From Crocodylus rhombifer (taxonomy: Eukaryota; Chordata; Crocodylia; Crocodylidae), in the NCBI GenBank assembly GCA_038503035.1, contig JAVSML010000039.1:434001-498000 (forward strand): a stretch of 64,000 nt of DNA, read 5' to 3'. A program made the translations under genes and the position numbers. The notes under the pieces are model-generated. The model saw only the letters and a list, made by a program, of their open reading frames with translations. It did no database searches and was not told where the DNA came from. The first letter of the stretch is position 1, and the number at the start of each line of letters is the position of its first letter. Below, piece by piece: positions 22,874 to 36,099 of the stretch.

Positions 22874-23722
22874 CCTTTGCTGCCAGGCTGCTGCTCTTCT
22901 CTGGGCTGAGCCCAGCTCAGAGAGCAGAAGTGGCAGTGGCAGCAGCTGGGCAGGCAGGTTAACCCTTCCCTGTCTGCTTCCTGGGGACAGACAGTGCAGG
23001 CAGCCACAAATAAGTGGGAGTGGGGAGGGCTGTGTATGGAGATCTGAGGGGCTAGGGGCATTGGGGGGTAGGAGGGGGCAGTAGGCCTGATCTAGGCCAT
23101 TGGGGATGGGGATGGGGTGGAAGGGATATTTGCACTAAGGTGTAGCCTAGAGTAGCTACACCTTAGGGTATGTAACACGGATCAGGACAGTCCTGTCCTG
23201 GGTATAACTTTGAGCCACCCACTATATGCTTAAAACTAGTTTCAGGTTTTAATTTGTGAGCAATCCAGGTGTGAAGAGCTCCAGCACCTAAAATTACTAT
23301 ATAGCAAGGCTCTAACACTGGTGAATATAATGCGATTTGTTTTTAAATATAATTGAAATAAACCTAAGAAATTTACATTCAGCTTCTGTTTGAGTTTTGC
23401 GGGAAGGCTCAGATCATTTCTTTGGGTATGTAAATAAGTCTGTTCATTGCAAGTGACAGACATGGAACTGGTGATTAGTGTAGAGGAATCCAGTCTGTGC
23501 AGAAGCCTTACTTTGAGTCAACAGTGGGGTGTAAGTTGCTATAGGCTTTAGTGTCATCTCACTCTGCAAAGCTGCTAAGCAGTGAGAACAGTGCCATGGT
23601 ACTATCTGCTAAGGAAGTTGAGACAAGGAGAGCACTGCTTAGGAGTCTGTCAAGGTTTGGCTCCTGCCAAATTCACTTGTTAGCAAGTGCAGTGACATAA
23701 AGCTGATTGCTAGGAAATGATG
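22874..23722. other. Unique sequence, nothing recognised
   Basis: GC-richer to about 23.1 kb, then AT-rich. The 89-codon and 73-codon minus-strand frames show no family features. Confidence 0.45.
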
Positions 23723-23730
23723 TTTTAGTG

Positions 23731-24080
23731 CAGTGGTTCTCAAACTTTTTTGTACTAGGAGCCATTTGTAAACATTGATGGCCAGCCCTGACCCAGTGCC
23801 CCTCACTCCCGACCTGCTGCCCCCTGCCTCCAGGACCCATCCCCCCCAGTGTGTGTGGCAGGGGGTGTGGGTGTGTGGGGCATGGGGGCTCCGAGCAGCC
23901 CCTTGCAGGCTGGAACTCTGCCAGCCTGCAAAGGAAAAGCCACAGTTTCCCACATTTTTCTCTCTTAAAGGAGAATCCATTTTTAAAGTTTGTCAATCCA
24001 TTTTTCAAGATGGTTTGTGACCCTTTCATATATTCTTGTGACCCACTTTTAGGTCGTTACCCAGGTGTTGAGAAATGCTG
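23731..24080 (+). mobile_element. hAT-type MITE, family A copy 2
   Basis: It starts CAGTGGTTCTCAAACTTTTT and ends GTTGAGAAATGCTG. The flanks TTTTAGTG (23723-23730) and CTCTAGTG (24081-24088) form a degenerate 8-bp duplication (6 of 8). The interior matches the 710-1049 copy along its length: CCAGTGCCCCTCACTCCC, then CTGGAACTCTGCCAGCCTGC, then the TTTTTAAAGTTTGT motif. The 159- and 118-codon frames overlapping it are chance frames in the GC-rich part. Confidence 0.88.
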
Positions 24081-24088
24081 CTCTAGTG

Positions 24089-24940
24089 CACTTTGGTATC
24101 ATCCTTCTGGGTTTATACTATCATCAAAATCACTGCATTATTTCCTTGTTATAGAGAGACAAGCCTACAGGCCAACTGTATCGTTGGGACAGCTGCTGGT
24201 CAAGGTTTTGGGAATCAGGTGTCTTTCCTCAGGTCTGAAGGAAGAGCAGACAAACACTGAACTAAATATCAGGAAAAAGACTACATGCAAATACAAACAG
24301 TCTGTTTGGAGGCGTGGAAGAGAGCTATGAACTAAGAGACAAGAGGTGTAAACTACAGCCATACAAGACAAAAGTGAAATAGAATAGGCAACCTAGTTAG
24401 TGGCAGAGGGGGTTAAATCAAGAGTGGGGGTAGTTTTTACTGGTGAAGTTCAAGAAGATGATACACATTATTTGTAAAGTGGTAATGAGACATAAAACCA
24501 CTGTCTTTATTACGATCATATTTTGTACTGCCCATTAACATTTTTGTTCTCAGGGCTGTCTTTAGGAGGGGTTTGTCAATTCGCTTTGGCCAGGGACAGA
24601 CATTCAGAAAGCCAGAGGAGGAATCAATCTAACTTACACAGGTTTCTGTAAGTGGCCTAGGTTAGTTTGAGAGTGAGTAGATCACACATTTGCCCTTTGA
24701 TGGAGGGTGAAAGGCACAGAGACTGCCTGCATTGGCTGAGGCCAACAGGTTGGGGGTGCTCCTGTACACCTCTCAGCAGGCCCCGCAGCTTTCCCAGGGT
24801 GCCAGAGACTGCCAACTACAGGTAAATGCCTAGGCCACACCTGATTGGCTGCTGGGCACAGGCAAACAGGTTCCCAACCCCCTATCCCACCACACTACCC
24901 CCTGCCCTAGTACACCAGGACACTGCAGCTTGTAGACCAA
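24089..24940. other. Unique sequence, nothing recognised
   Basis: No gene or confident repeat. The segment from 24700 is GC-richer and leads into the palindromic element that follows. Confidence 0.42.
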
Positions 24941-24989
24941 AAAAGCTTTGCAGCACCCTAGGTGCATTTATGCCCATACCTTTTCAAGC

Positions 24990-25290
24990 TACAACATGCC
25001 AGAGATCCTTTGTGTAGGAACAGGCTTGATTAATCTAGTCTGTCCCACACACAAGCTGATGTGCCTGGCACTGTGTCGCATGCATTTATATAAACAGCGA
25101 AATCCACATCAAGCACTGAGAAAATGGTGGTGGTGTGCTTTTGAACTAAAACGTCTTCCATGTGTTTTAGTTCAAAAGTGCGCTGCTGCCATTTTCTCAG
25201 CACTGACGTGCATTTTGCCATTTATACAAATGTATGCTTTCAAAAGCATCCAGCACTGCATCGCGCACACATCTAAAAATGTTGCAGGAG
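24990..25290 (+). mobile_element. Palindromic (foldback) MITE, family P copy 1
   Basis: The core is a long imperfect hairpin. The arm at about 25076-25152 ends TTTTGAACTAAAAC. The second arm, starting GTTTTAGTTCAAAAG at about 25164, pairs with it over roughly 75 bp, including GCACTGAGAAAATGG against CCATTTTCTCAGC. The left part carries AGGAACAGGCTTGATTAATC, shared with the other family copies at 27.4, 40.9 and 50.6 kb. It is the most diverged copy and its outer ends are approximate. It is non-coding. Confidence 0.75.
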
Positions 25291-25309
25291 CCTATGGACC
25301 TGTGGGCAG

Positions 25310-25890
25310 TGGCTGAGCCACAGAGGTAGCAGGGTTGCCTCTGTGCAGGCTCAGTCCTGATGTTCTGCCACCTTGACCCAGACTGCTGACATTAGCTCTT
25401 CCATGCTGGGGTCTGGGTGGCAGGGTGCCTGGCTCTGGCCACTGAGATGTGGTATGTGGAAGCCAGGGTTGGGCCTCATGGGGCTATGCCCGAGTACAGG
25501 GACATGGGGTTTCCTGGCTGGGTGTACAGCCAGGGTAGGGCTCCATGGGGCTGTGCCTGAGCACGGGGGTTCTCCTGGGCTCAGTGTCAGGTGTGTGTAC
25601 ATTGCGGGGTGCCTCTTGGTGGAGTGCAGGGGCACAGCTCAGGATGCAGATGCCCACATCCCAGGGCTCATGCAGGAGACACAGATGCTTCCCTTCTCCC
25701 CTCCACTCCCCCACTTCCTCCCTGAAGCTAACAGATGGTTGGAGGCAGGAGGCCAGACTAGGGAGAGGGTCTGTCCTGGCAGGACAGGGCCTGCTGGGCA
25801 CTCAGCCAAAGCAGCTAAGTGTGGGCTGAGTGCTAGTGCACCTCCCTGTGAGGGGGAGTAGTGGGAGATCACAAAGGAGGCTGGGATGTT
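25310..25890. repeat. GC-rich block with a 68-bp tandem duplication
   Basis: The AGCCAGGGTTGGGCCTCATG unit at 25461 recurs as AGCCAGGGTAGGGCTCCATG at 25529. The period is 68 bp, and both continue into GGGGCT(A/G)TGCC. The surrounding block is G-rich on the plus strand. This yields overlapping 94-162 codon frames on both strands, none with a domain. It may be the interior of a larger transposon that includes the next feature. Confidence 0.5.
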
Positions 25891-25899
25891 GGCAGACAG

Positions 25900-26095
25900 C
25901 GATCTAACTTGAATTGATAGGGGATCTGGTACAGAAGCTCAATTCACCTGCCTAACCAAACTCAATTAAGTCTGAGTGCACATTGACTGGGTTTTGCCAT
26001 TTTTACACCAGTCTATGTGCACCGAACTTCTGAGTTATGGGTTTAGATTGATTTCTGATCACTTAGACCAGTTTAGGTATAATGCCTTTGAGTAC
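25900..26095 (+). mobile_element. Right-end fragment of DNA transposon family X
   Basis: The order AACTCAATTAAGTCTGAGTG, CATTTTTACACCAGTCTATG, TGCACCGAACTTCTG and TTTCTGATCACTTAGACCAG matches the right-hand 170 bp of the 43375-44130 element, in the same orientation. The left boundary is unclear. If the GC-rich block before it is the element's body, this copy could be close to full length. Confidence 0.65.
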
Positions 26096-27384
26096 AAGGA
26101 TTGTGACTTCAAAGAAGAAGTGGTGGTTCTGTGAAAAACACTTCTACTCTTGTTTGTGTGTCTGTGTTGTATATATTTTTTCTTTGGAAGTTCATTCTGA
26201 TACATAATTCCTGTCTAGTTTCATGCACATATTTTGCATGGAGGCATTTGGGACACTAGATGAGATATTTTTTCTTTAAATATATTTTATTGCATAGGCC
26301 ATTTCTGTAGAGGTGTTGGAAGTAGGAAGCAAAGGCCTTTTAGTCTTCCAACAGAGTGGAAAAAGAACATTTGATCCTACCGTGTTTTTTAAAACATTAT
26401 CATTAAATAAAAGATCACTTCTACTAAATCCATGGTAAAAACACAAAAAAGAATAGAAAACTTCAAATATTAAAGATGTGAGTTGTGTGAATATGCTGAA
26501 TATGCATTTGTGGAAGTAGAGTTATTTTTTGTTGAATCTGCTAATGCCAATGTATGTATAGCTTTAGTTTATGTTCATAATGTATTCAGTGCCTGCTAGT
26601 CTGGCAACGCTCTCTTCCATACCTATGGTTGTGAAGGCCCTGGGAAAAACATAAAAATAAACGTTCTTTTTATGTTACAGAATGGATTCGTTTCAAAACC
26701 TGACAATGAAATGCAATGTAAATTTACTCCAAATTCCATTAGTGCTAAAGTATTTCTTTTTATTACTTTCTAATTTGACTTGAAGTGCTTTGCATCTGTA
26801 TTTATTTAGGAACCAGTGCAGTGCCTGTTAAAGGAAGGTTGTTATCTCCATTGACTGCACTAGACATTGGATCAGGCCATTTCTGAGACTTCTTTCAGAT
26901 GAGTCTCTTCAAAATACAACATTTCTCAGTCATATAAAATCAATATTAAAGCACAAGCAGGTTTCCTAAGGAAGAGCCCTTCCCAGTTTCAGGACTGATT
27001 CCCTTGCAGTAACCTATGCTATCCTCCATTCAACCTTTTTCCAGGAAAAATCTGGGGAAGAGCTACTTCTTTGTGGGTTCTGGAGGTCACTAAAATTCAA
27101 CCTTGGCAGAACAGTGAGCTAATTGCCTCCAGAAAAGGCAAGGAACCATCACCAACCATTCCTGAATCCTTCCAAGAATGGGGTTGTCGTTGTGTTGAAT
27201 ATATTACTAGAGCCTATAGCATAAGGGGAAAGAAAGCATTCTCAAATAGCTCATTTTGATTTTTTGTATGTATAAATCAGATCCTTGAACTTCACTCATA
27301 AATCAGCTGGCTGGCAGCACAGATCATGAGATTCATGAGTTCTTGGTGAATTTAGAACTTAGAAATTATGGGAACTTTTCCATG
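26096..27384. other. Unique AT-rich sequence, nothing recognised
   Basis: About 1.3 kb without gene or repeat signatures that I can identify. Confidence 0.5.
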
Positions 27385-27655
27385 TGTTCCGGGGGTGCCA
27401 GGTGCAGCACTTTAATTAGAGCAGCTCTGAGAGCCGCTCTAAAACACCATAGCATTTCATGTATCAGCATCCCTGCACTTCAAAATAATGGTGGGGGCGC
27501 TTGAACTAAAACTTGTTCAATGAGTTTTAGTTCAAGCGCACCCACCGCCATGTTGAAGCATGGGGACACGAGACTTGGGAAGCTACTGGAGTGCAATAAT
27601 TACCATGCTTCAGCAGACTTGATTAATCCCACTTGTGTAGAGGCACCCTGTGTCA
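27385..27655 (-). mobile_element. Palindromic MITE, family P copy 2
   Basis: The central foldback pairs 27479-27512 with 27523-27557: GGGCGCTTGAACTAAAAC against GTTTTAGTTCAAGCGC, around a 10-bp loop. Outside it are AATTAGAGCAGCTCTGAGAG on the left and GCAGACTTGATTAATCCC on the right. On the minus strand the element starts GGTGCCTCTACACAAGTGGG, a terminal motif shared with other transposons in this window. It is the best-preserved hairpin of the family. Confidence 0.82.
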
Positions 27656-30311
27656 CTGTGGGCTGCACAAAGTACTGTTTCCAAATAGTTTGAAGGTGTA
27701 ATTCCACCCAAGACCTGTGCAGTAATCCAACCTCAAGGTAACAGAGGAAGATGGGTAACCATGGAAAACACCATATCCAACAAAAAAAGATACAACCTAG
27801 CTGCCAAGCACAAGACACAAAGAAATTGGCCAGGACAGGTATCAAAGCAGTTTCTGAAATCCCTATTTTATTATTTAATAGTACAGTATGCTCACTTGGA
27901 TTTTCTGGGTATGATATGAATATGGATTTGAACTATTGGGAGCATTTTTTTCATTATGATTCCTTACTACATTTAAGGTTCACTGAATCAAATTAATCAC
28001 TTTCAGGTTTCTCTTTATGTATCATAAAGAAACACAGAAAGGACACAAGTCCAATTTTCCCCCAATGCCCATCAGCTATATAAAGGCTCATTTGAATATC
28101 CATAATGCACATGTATTTGCATAATGTGAGTCCATTCATAATACATTCAGAATGATAATACTTAGAAAATATGGGCAATATATAAGTAGGTGTTTTAAAA
28201 TTGCTGATTCTTCATGCAGAAAAAAAGCATTCAGCTTGAAATACAAAATACTATTAAAAGGATCCAAAAGGAATAAATTGTTGACTGTTTTTCACAATTG
28301 TGTCATTCTAAAATGGCCAGATGGATTTTTTTCCTTTTTTTTTTTTTTCTCATATACTCCTGGCCAGAGAATTTCAGCCAATAACACAGTTTTAAGCTGA
28401 GGTTTTAAACTCCCTGGCAGAACTGTTTACCAGGAATAACAGTAATGAGACTTGATCCCAGGCTTGTTTTATTCTCCATCTTAATTACAATGATAGCAGG
28501 TGATCATGTTGGTATTATATTTTTACTTGTAGAAAGAAAACAAGGAAATGTGAAGTAGGAGAAACTGCTACCTTATTTAGAAGTCATGAAGTAAGTCTTT
28601 TCAGTCTAAAACTCTGCAACTGGATTGATTACTGTCTGTTTCTCTTTTGTCTGACAAAATTTTCACTGCTTGTGCTGATCAGAACAGTGTAGGCGTAGAA
28701 TGGCTTTCTTAATGCACTCAGCTTTCGTGTCAAGGCACCCCAGCTGGAACAGATAAGAGATAATTTGAGCTGGCAAGTATCCAGGAAATTCAAGATACAG
28801 ATGTTCCTATTTCTAAGGTGCATTTAAGAGACTGGTAACCTTACAGTTTTTTCACACGCTTGTCACATTTTCCTTTTGAAAAGGGAGCTCACTCACCATT
28901 TTTATTTATTTTTGGCTAATAGGTGAAAAGATCTCATTATTTATATTCTGCCCAAAACTGTTTACAAACATCAAAAATGAGGGTAAATATTCCCTTCTCC
29001 CCAAAGACCTAGAAACTCAGGCACTATGCTCAGCAGTTTTCATATTTATGTATACAGTTTAATTCCAACTAATTCCAGCAGGTATCCAAATCCAACAGGT
29101 ATCCATTCTCAACCCAGAGTCTCAGGGCATGGCTACACTACAGCAGCTCCAGCTGGGATATCTCTGAGCAGCTCCTGCTCCAAACCCAGAAGTATACCGG
29201 TGAGGCCCCTCCAGCATTATCCCCAGTGATGTCTCTCAAACATTAAAGTCTTCCAGGTAGCTATAAAGGGATGCCCTGGAATGATCTTCTAGCTCATACT
29301 GCATTTGGAGCTTGTCATGGGAGTGTGTGAGCATGGTCTGCATAGGAATATTCCAACCAGAGCACACCGGTGCCCCAGTGCAGGCATGTCCTTAGAGTAC
29401 AATGCATCCAAAGACCTATGCAAAGGCTGCTTTTGTCTAAATGGGGAACATAGCACACATATGCCAGCCAATAAAAAGCTTACACTTCAACCCTATTTTG
29501 AGAATTCAAGTGATGCATGGGAGACTCATCTGGGCCCTTTGCACACAAAAGTGAATTTCACCCAGTGTCAGTAAGTTATTGCTAAGGGAGTTCCCCTCCC
29601 TCCTATACAGAAAAAAAAAAAATCCTAACCATGGGGTGGGGGGGAACAAATACTCCATATATAATGTAATAGGGATGTGGACTCCATTCTAAATATCAAT
29701 GATTGGTGCATACACGTGACAAACCTGCTCATATTGGTTAGGTTGTTTCTGAATTGAGAGTGAGTACTTACAGGTGCCTGTCACAGTTCACCATGGGGGG
29801 AAGCAATATCCTTTATGGAAAATAAACCACCTATACCTCCATTATGAATGCACATGGTGTACCTGGCTGCTCATCACTGGGTTAGAGCAGTAATACAAAA
29901 TCCCATCAAGTTATTATTACACAATCTTTCTTGCAAATGATACTTTACTGCTGTAATCATATCCCTCCAGGAGACTCCACAAGAAGCTTTCATCTCCATT
30001 ACTTGTGACTTATGAAGTAGGTTGTGCACACACATCAGAAGCTCTTCTGCAACACAATTAATGAAAGCTGTAATACGCAGAGAGAGTGAATTCAACCTTC
30101 CTAATTATGGATCTGCACAAATAATGTGCATTCGAAAGTTTGACACAAACTGAAATACTGGTATTTTCAAGGAAGAAAAGAATGGAGATCTGGATAAGAA
30201 GAAACAAATAGATCCATGAAAAAAGGCGGTAAAATAATGCAGGAGAGGAAATGCAGTTACTTATGAGTAACTTGAGAAAAGAACAGAAATTGGAGAATGA
30301 AAGAATATAAT
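27656..30311. other. Mostly unique AT-rich sequence
   Basis: No gene recognised. A possible small element lies at 29125-29279, starting CAGGGCATGGCTACACTACA and ending ATGCCCTG. Its 8-bp terminal match is perfect, but no target duplication is visible. A T-rich run occurs near 28328-28349. Frames up to about 104 codons have no domain. Confidence 0.45.
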
Positions 30312-32365
30312 ATTGGCAAGATGGAAATTCAAGAAGGGTGGTCATTCCTAAAGGAAGCAATCCTTCGGGCACAGAGGGAGACTATCCCAGTATGAAGGAA
30401 AAGGGGGAAAGGAGCCAAAAAACTTCCTTGGCTAAACAGGGAAATCCAGGGCAAAAAAGAAGGCATATAGGCAGTGGAAGCAGGGGGAAGCTACGAAGGA
30501 GGAGTATACCTACTTAGCCTGCACTTGCAGGGAGGCAGTTAGAAAGGCTACAGCAACTACAGAGCTGAGGCTGGCAACACAAATTAAAGACAACAAAAAG
30601 TCTTTTTTTAGGTATGTAGGGAGTAAAAGAAAGCCACAGGGAAGCATAGGTCCCCTACTGAACAAGGAGGAGCAATAAGTGACAAAGAGGGGGGGACAAG
30701 GCTGAGCTCTTCAATGAGTTTTTTGCCTCAGTGTTTCTGAACAAGGCTCAAGATAAGACAAGACAGCCCACCAACTGTTGATGCTAACTTGGTGTAGAGT
30801 CATTTGGATGGACTAGATATGTTCAGATCAGCAGGCCCGGATGAGCTGCATCCGAGGATACTGAAGGAATTGGCCGGTGTCAAAGCAGAACCACTGGCAC
30901 GGCTGTTTGAGCACTCATGGCGCTCAGGTCGGGTCCCAGAGGAATGGAAAAGGGCCAATGTGGTTCCTATTTTCAAGAAGGGGAGGAAGGAGGATCTGAG
31001 TAATTATAGGTCAGTCGGTCTCACCTCCATCCTTGGAAAGGTCTTTGAAAAGATTATGAAGGATCATATTTGTGGGAGTCCAGCAGGAAAAATAATGCAG
31101 CAGGGAAACCAGCATGGATTTGTAGCAGGTAGATCATGCCTGACCAATCTGGTTTCATTTTATGACAAGTTCACAAAATGCTTTGATGCAGGAGTAGGGG
31201 TGCATGTCATTTTCTTGGACTTTAGCAAGGTCTTCGATACAATATCTTATCCTATTCTCATAAATAAATTAAGAGGCTGTGACATAGATGTTTACATGGT
31301 TTGGTGGGTGGCAAATTGGCTTAGCAGCTGCACCCAGAGAGTGGTAGTGGACAGGTTGATATTGACCTGGAAGGATGCGGGTAGTGGGGTCCTGCAGGGT
31401 TCAGTCCTTGGACCTGTACTCTTCAATAACTTCATCAGTGAGTTGGATGTGAGTGTGAAGTGTACTCTGTCCAAGTTTGAGGATGATACTAAATTGTGGG
31501 GTCAAGTGCATACTCTGGAGGGTAGGGAACGATTGGAGGCAGACCTGGACAGGTTAGAAAAGTGGGCACTACACAATAGGATGCAGTACAAGGACAAGTG
31601 CAGAGTGCTGCACCTAGGGTGTAAAAATATCCAGCACACCTACTGGCTGGGAAGTGACCCTCTCAGCAGCACAGAAGCGGAAAGGATCTTGAAGTCATAG
31701 TGGACTCCAAGATGAACATGAGTCATCAGTGTGATGTAACCATCAGCAAAGCTAACCGCACTTTATCATGCATCAGCAGATGCATGACAAATAGAACCAA
31801 GGAGGTGGTACTTCCCCTCTATGCAGCATTGGTCAGACTGCAGTTGGAGTACTGTGTCCAGTTTTGGGTACCATACTTCAAGAAGGATGTTGATAGACTC
31901 GAGAGGGTCCAGAGGGCCACCTGTATTGTTAAGAGGCTTACAGGACAAGCCCTATGAGGAGAGACTGAGCGACCTGGACCTCTTCAGCCTCCTCAAGAGA
32001 AGGCTGAGAGGTGATCCTGTGGCTGGCTACAAATTAATTAGGGGGACACAGCAAAGGATCAGAGATGCTCTGTTCACCAGGGCACCTCTTGGAGTCACAA
32101 GGAACAATGTTTACAAATTCACAGAGAGCAGATTTAGGCAAGATATCAGGAAAAACTTCTTCACGGTAAGGGTGGCAAAAATTCGGAGTGGGCATCCAAG
32201 CAAGGTGGTGCTCTCCCCTACCTTGGAGGTCTTTGAGAGAAGGCTGGATAGGCATCTGGCTGGGATCATCTGACCCCTGTGCTCTTTCCTGCCTAGGCAG
32301 GGGATCAGACTCAATGATCTGTTGAGGTCCCTTCCGACCCTAGCGTCTATGAATCTATTAATAAA
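30312..32365 (+). mobile_element. CR1 LINE, about 2 kb, most of the reverse transcriptase region, decayed
   Basis: This is the longest LINE here. Translation begins in the linker after the endonuclease (EGWSFLKEAILRAQRETIP, then KLPWLNREIQGKK). It continues through a 298-codon reverse transcriptase frame (30804-31700): HGFVAGRSCLTNL, the first catalytic Asp in FLDFSKVFDT (LDF at 31215-31223), QGSVLGPVLF, and motif C as FEDD (31476-31487) where FADD is usual. A frameshift near 31690 and another near 31915 break the C-terminal part (LEYCVQFW ... RRLRGDPVAGYKLIRG). The 3' end has TCAATGATCTGTTGAGGTCC and a TCTATGAATCTATTAATAAA tail. It is 5'-truncated and inactive. Confidence 0.95.
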
Positions 32366-34904
32366 TAAAATGCACTTTATAGGGGGACCCCATATTGGCA
32401 CAAGTTTCCTCTTAGCTAAAATAATATATGAGAGTTGCCTTCAAAACATGATATTCCTTTAAAAAACCCAATGAGTTTAAATTGGGGGAGGAGGGAGGGA
32501 GCGGGGAAACCCCTTACAAATTTAAGCTTAGAATTTGATGCTGCAATGGGAACCATATGAGTAAGCCCAAGTGGAAATGCAGAGCCCAGTTGAAATTAGT
32601 GAGGTTTTTCCTGAGACCAGGGGTATGCCTGGCAGGTTCTTACTGAAGGATCCCAGCCTAAATTTGTAGAAAAGAAATATATTTTCAAGCCCATTAACCT
32701 AAGATACTCCTAACAATAAAGACTACTCTTACCACGGTTGTCTACATCTATGAATTTTCATGACAAAGGGAAGTGTGGTGGAATGCAGTTTGTTAAACAT
32801 GATATTCTGTATTTCCTGCTCTGTTCTACAGATCAATATTCCTCTTACAGATTACTGGGTACAAAGACATCTGTCTATGAAAATGTAAATGTATGTACAG
32901 TACCTGCTAACTATATGCTAACAAGGAAGTATCACTTGTAGCAGATCACTCACCTTAAGGACACTCAAGTTCATTGGTTCATGTCTGTAAAGCCAAGACA
33001 TTTTGTTATAAATCAGCTGAAGCACTAGCAGCATTATTTGTGGGTTGTACTAATAGCTCATGTGCCTGGAGCCTGAAGGGGCATCCCACTTCTTCAGTAT
33101 TATTTTGAAGATAAAGCTCTGTATTTGAAATTAGTCAAGAGGAAAAAGTGTGTCCTGGACCTTAATTAAATCTCCCTTTAGGAACTGGGTTCCATCTGTG
33201 ATAATGGAGGTCTGCATTATGGAAAGGAAGAAACTCCATTTGCTTTTCTTTATAACCTGTGATGATTAAAAGGGGTGTTTATAACCTATAACCTACCCTA
33301 ATTTCCTCTTGACTTGCAGAGATTAAACAGCTCTTCCAAGCTGTTTTGCCATGACTCTGAAGCAGTTCCTTGGCGACCAGAATACACAGGTTTGTTCTAG
33401 TATTGGGAAATGTGTCCCCACTTTGGCACCTTCAGGTTGAAGTTTAAATATGTTAATTGCTCTGTAAAGGCTGTAGCTTGGTTTCCTGATTGTATTGTAT
33501 ATCCTGGAAAAGAAGATGCATTTGTAGTCATCTTGCATTTGGGATATTTTAGGTATTTCATTAATATACTTGGTTTTTAGCAGGGGGATGGGAGGGCTAC
33601 TTTGAAGTTGACAGGTGTGGACCTGAGTAGGGAGGACTAAAATGCTGGATCTTAAGGAAGAAATGAAATGTTACTTTCAGAAATGAGATTCAAGGGTACG
33701 CTGGCTCAGAGGTATGAAGGCTTGGAAGGTTGTTCACAGATAAATGGGTACATCAGTACTGCTGGCAAAAGCAATAAGTTTGCACCTGAGACAGTAGTGA
33801 GGAGGGTTACTAACCCCTATATCTGTGGGGTTTCATTTAGTCACAGGGTGAAGTGTAGGGAATGTGTGTGTATGTCAGTACACACACATTATGTATACAT
33901 AATCCTTTTCCCCCTGGGCTTGAATCTTATATTGCTACTGGCTTCTGAGCTGAATATGTGGGTAGAAGAGATTGCATAGTTTAGGTCACCATGTCCTACA
34001 CCCTTTATTAGTCTGAAGTGGCCTCAGCTTTGTTCTATTGTCCATCAAATGTATTGCCCATCTGCTTAAAGATATATGCTATCTGTGAACATATGTATAT
34101 AACATGTTATAAAGTTGACCACTTTTTAAAATAGTCAAGATAACAGTACCCCTCCACACTTGAATTATGCACATTGCTTGTTTTTTCAGCAGTCAAATAT
34201 ATATTCATTTTATAGAAGTGCACAAAGAACTGCAAAGGAAGCAATGTGAACCAATAACTAAAGGTGAATATGTAATGAAGTCATGTAGGTTTTAGATAGC
34301 TTACAAATGTATGCAGACACTGCAGCAATGTATATGCAGACATTTTCTTTCACAAAACATGCACAGTTATTCCTTATAACTTACTAAAGGGCTAGAAATT
34401 GCTCCAACTAGGACTTTATCTCAATGAGAACACATGTCCTTTTCCACTGCAAAGATAAGTCCTTCTCTGGGTCACAAGCTTTATCTCTTTTCCTAGAACA
34501 TCACCTCCTGCATGTTACGTGATTACAATTTGGTATCCAAATATGCAATTAAAAAAAATTTAGTGAAAGACAAAGAGATCAAGAAGGAAGGAAATTTAAC
34601 AAAGAATGAATTAGTTACTGGCAAACATTTTCAGCATTTTGATAAAATTGTTTGTTGCGTGCCAAGGCACATTGCTGAGTAGGTGTCAAAAGTCCAAGCT
34701 GATTCACTCTAAAAATAACCTCAGAGAACATTTCCTGCCAGCATTCTGTTGATTTTAGCAGTTCAATATGTTTCACAACCTGAGCTGAATATTTATTACA
34801 TATTGTTGGTAGGACAGCTGACTGTCAGTACAAAAGCCACAACACCAAATTACCTGACCTGAATCTTTTCAGCTACTAAGAAACAATGCCACCAGTAATC
34901 AGGC
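32366..34904. other. Unique AT-rich sequence, nothing recognised
   Basis: About 2.5 kb with no gene or confident repeat. There is a short (GT/CA)-rich inverted patch at 33860-33890 (GTGTGTGTATGTCAGTACAC). Frames of 60-100 codons are unsupported. Confidence 0.5.
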
Positions 34905-35345
34905 TGGTTGCATCTACAGGTGCAATTAGCACATAGCAATACACAGTTCATGATGGAGTTTATTGCTTCTCAAGTGCAGCATTTACACATGCACTTGGGA
35001 CCATGGCAGATTGACCTGAAGTGGAAGAGCTCCAGCTGGCAGGGAGCCTGGGGTGGGAGGGTCAGCCTGCCAGCCTGCCAGCCTGCTCCACCCCAAATCA
35101 ACATGCTGCAGAGGGGCTGGCTGGGGCACAACTACAGGGCTCATGCACCTTCATGCCCCAGGTAGCCACGGTCACTTTCCATCTACACGTATGTTTCATC
35201 ACATGTAACTACTCCGCTGTAGGATAGAACTTGTCCTGGGTGGTACTATCCTACAGCAGAGTTCATTTACTGTGCCCTAATACGGGTGCATGTGTAAACA
35301 GTTTAGTCAGCTCCACAGTAAAGCACATAGATGCACTCACCGATG
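34905..35345. mobile_element. Putative non-autonomous transposon with GCATCTACA-type ends
   Basis: The left end GGTTGCATCTACAGGTGC pairs with the right end, whose reverse complement reads GGTGAGTGCATCTATGTGC. The interior is GC-rich, with three tandem GCCTGCCA units near 35063-35085. A 16-bp foldback (one mismatch) pairs 35212-35227 with 35246-35261. The same terminal motif appears at 48.85, 53.7 and 55.27 kb. No target duplication was confirmed. Confidence 0.55.
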
Positions 35346-36084
35346 CCTAGTTTGCAATGCTCAGAAGATGATGCATTTTGCAAATGCATAATAGATGCAG
35401 GCACAATCCAAGAAACATAGAACATTATTATTAGGCATCTGATTCTACTTCTTTCCTTTCAACTGGAGCAACTAACAGAAATCAGGGCCCAGGCCTGACT
35501 ATGCTGTAATCCCTTGTGGTGCTCTGGAAAAGCAAAGAAAGAAACAGACCTTTACACACATTTCTTCTGATGTAGAGCTAGCAAAGCAGTTCTGAGCTGA
35601 TGCCTCCATGTATACCTTCAATCTAAGGAGTAGACTAGAAGGGCATATACCCATGGCCATAAATTAGCGATTAATTTAAGTGATAAACATGCTTAAAGTA
35701 GGGTAACCCTGAAATTGTTTTATCTTACATCAATAGTAAGTGATATGCTGGCATGTAAATACTTTAATATGTGTTAAAGGAGGTACAAAAGTTGAGCATA
35801 TGGATATTGTAACTGACAGTTACAGTGCACGGGTTCATGTATAGACATATGGATAGAATGCCATATTCTGGAGGCAATAGTTTTTTATGGTGACTGTCAA
35901 GGTATCTTTGTTTCTCTTGTGGGTCTTGTACTGGCATATTGCTAGTTCAGTCTAACAGCACTGCAAGAAGGTTGATTGCCAGCTGTCAATCAAGAATGGT
36001 AGCATTTGATAAATCTGGTCTGAACATTGAAAAATCACAGGCATCCGTCCAGCCTGTTCACTGTTTGCCAGTGTTTCCTGAAGT
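35346..36084. other. Unique sequence, nothing recognised
   Basis: AT-rich with no recognised features. It ends at the target duplication of the retrocopy that follows. Confidence 0.5.
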
Positions 36085-36099
36085 AATGAGAAGCATGGA
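36085..36099. repeat. 15-bp target-site duplication, left copy
   Basis: AATGAGAAGCATGGA occurs here and again at 36697-36711, bracketing the GC-rich insert. An exact 15-bp match at precisely the composition boundaries is best explained as a retrotransposition target duplication. Confidence 0.9.

Noticed and set aside
25373..25872. Overlapping 94-162 codon frames on both strands as a gene
   Set aside because: The region is a GC-rich tandemly duplicated block. Frames on both strands are similarly long, which is a sign of composition rather than coding.
30804..31700. 298-codon frame as an active reverse transcriptase gene
   Set aside because: It lacks the endonuclease and the N-terminal part, has FEDD at the catalytic motif, and is followed by two frameshifts. 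It is part of a 5'-truncated CR1.
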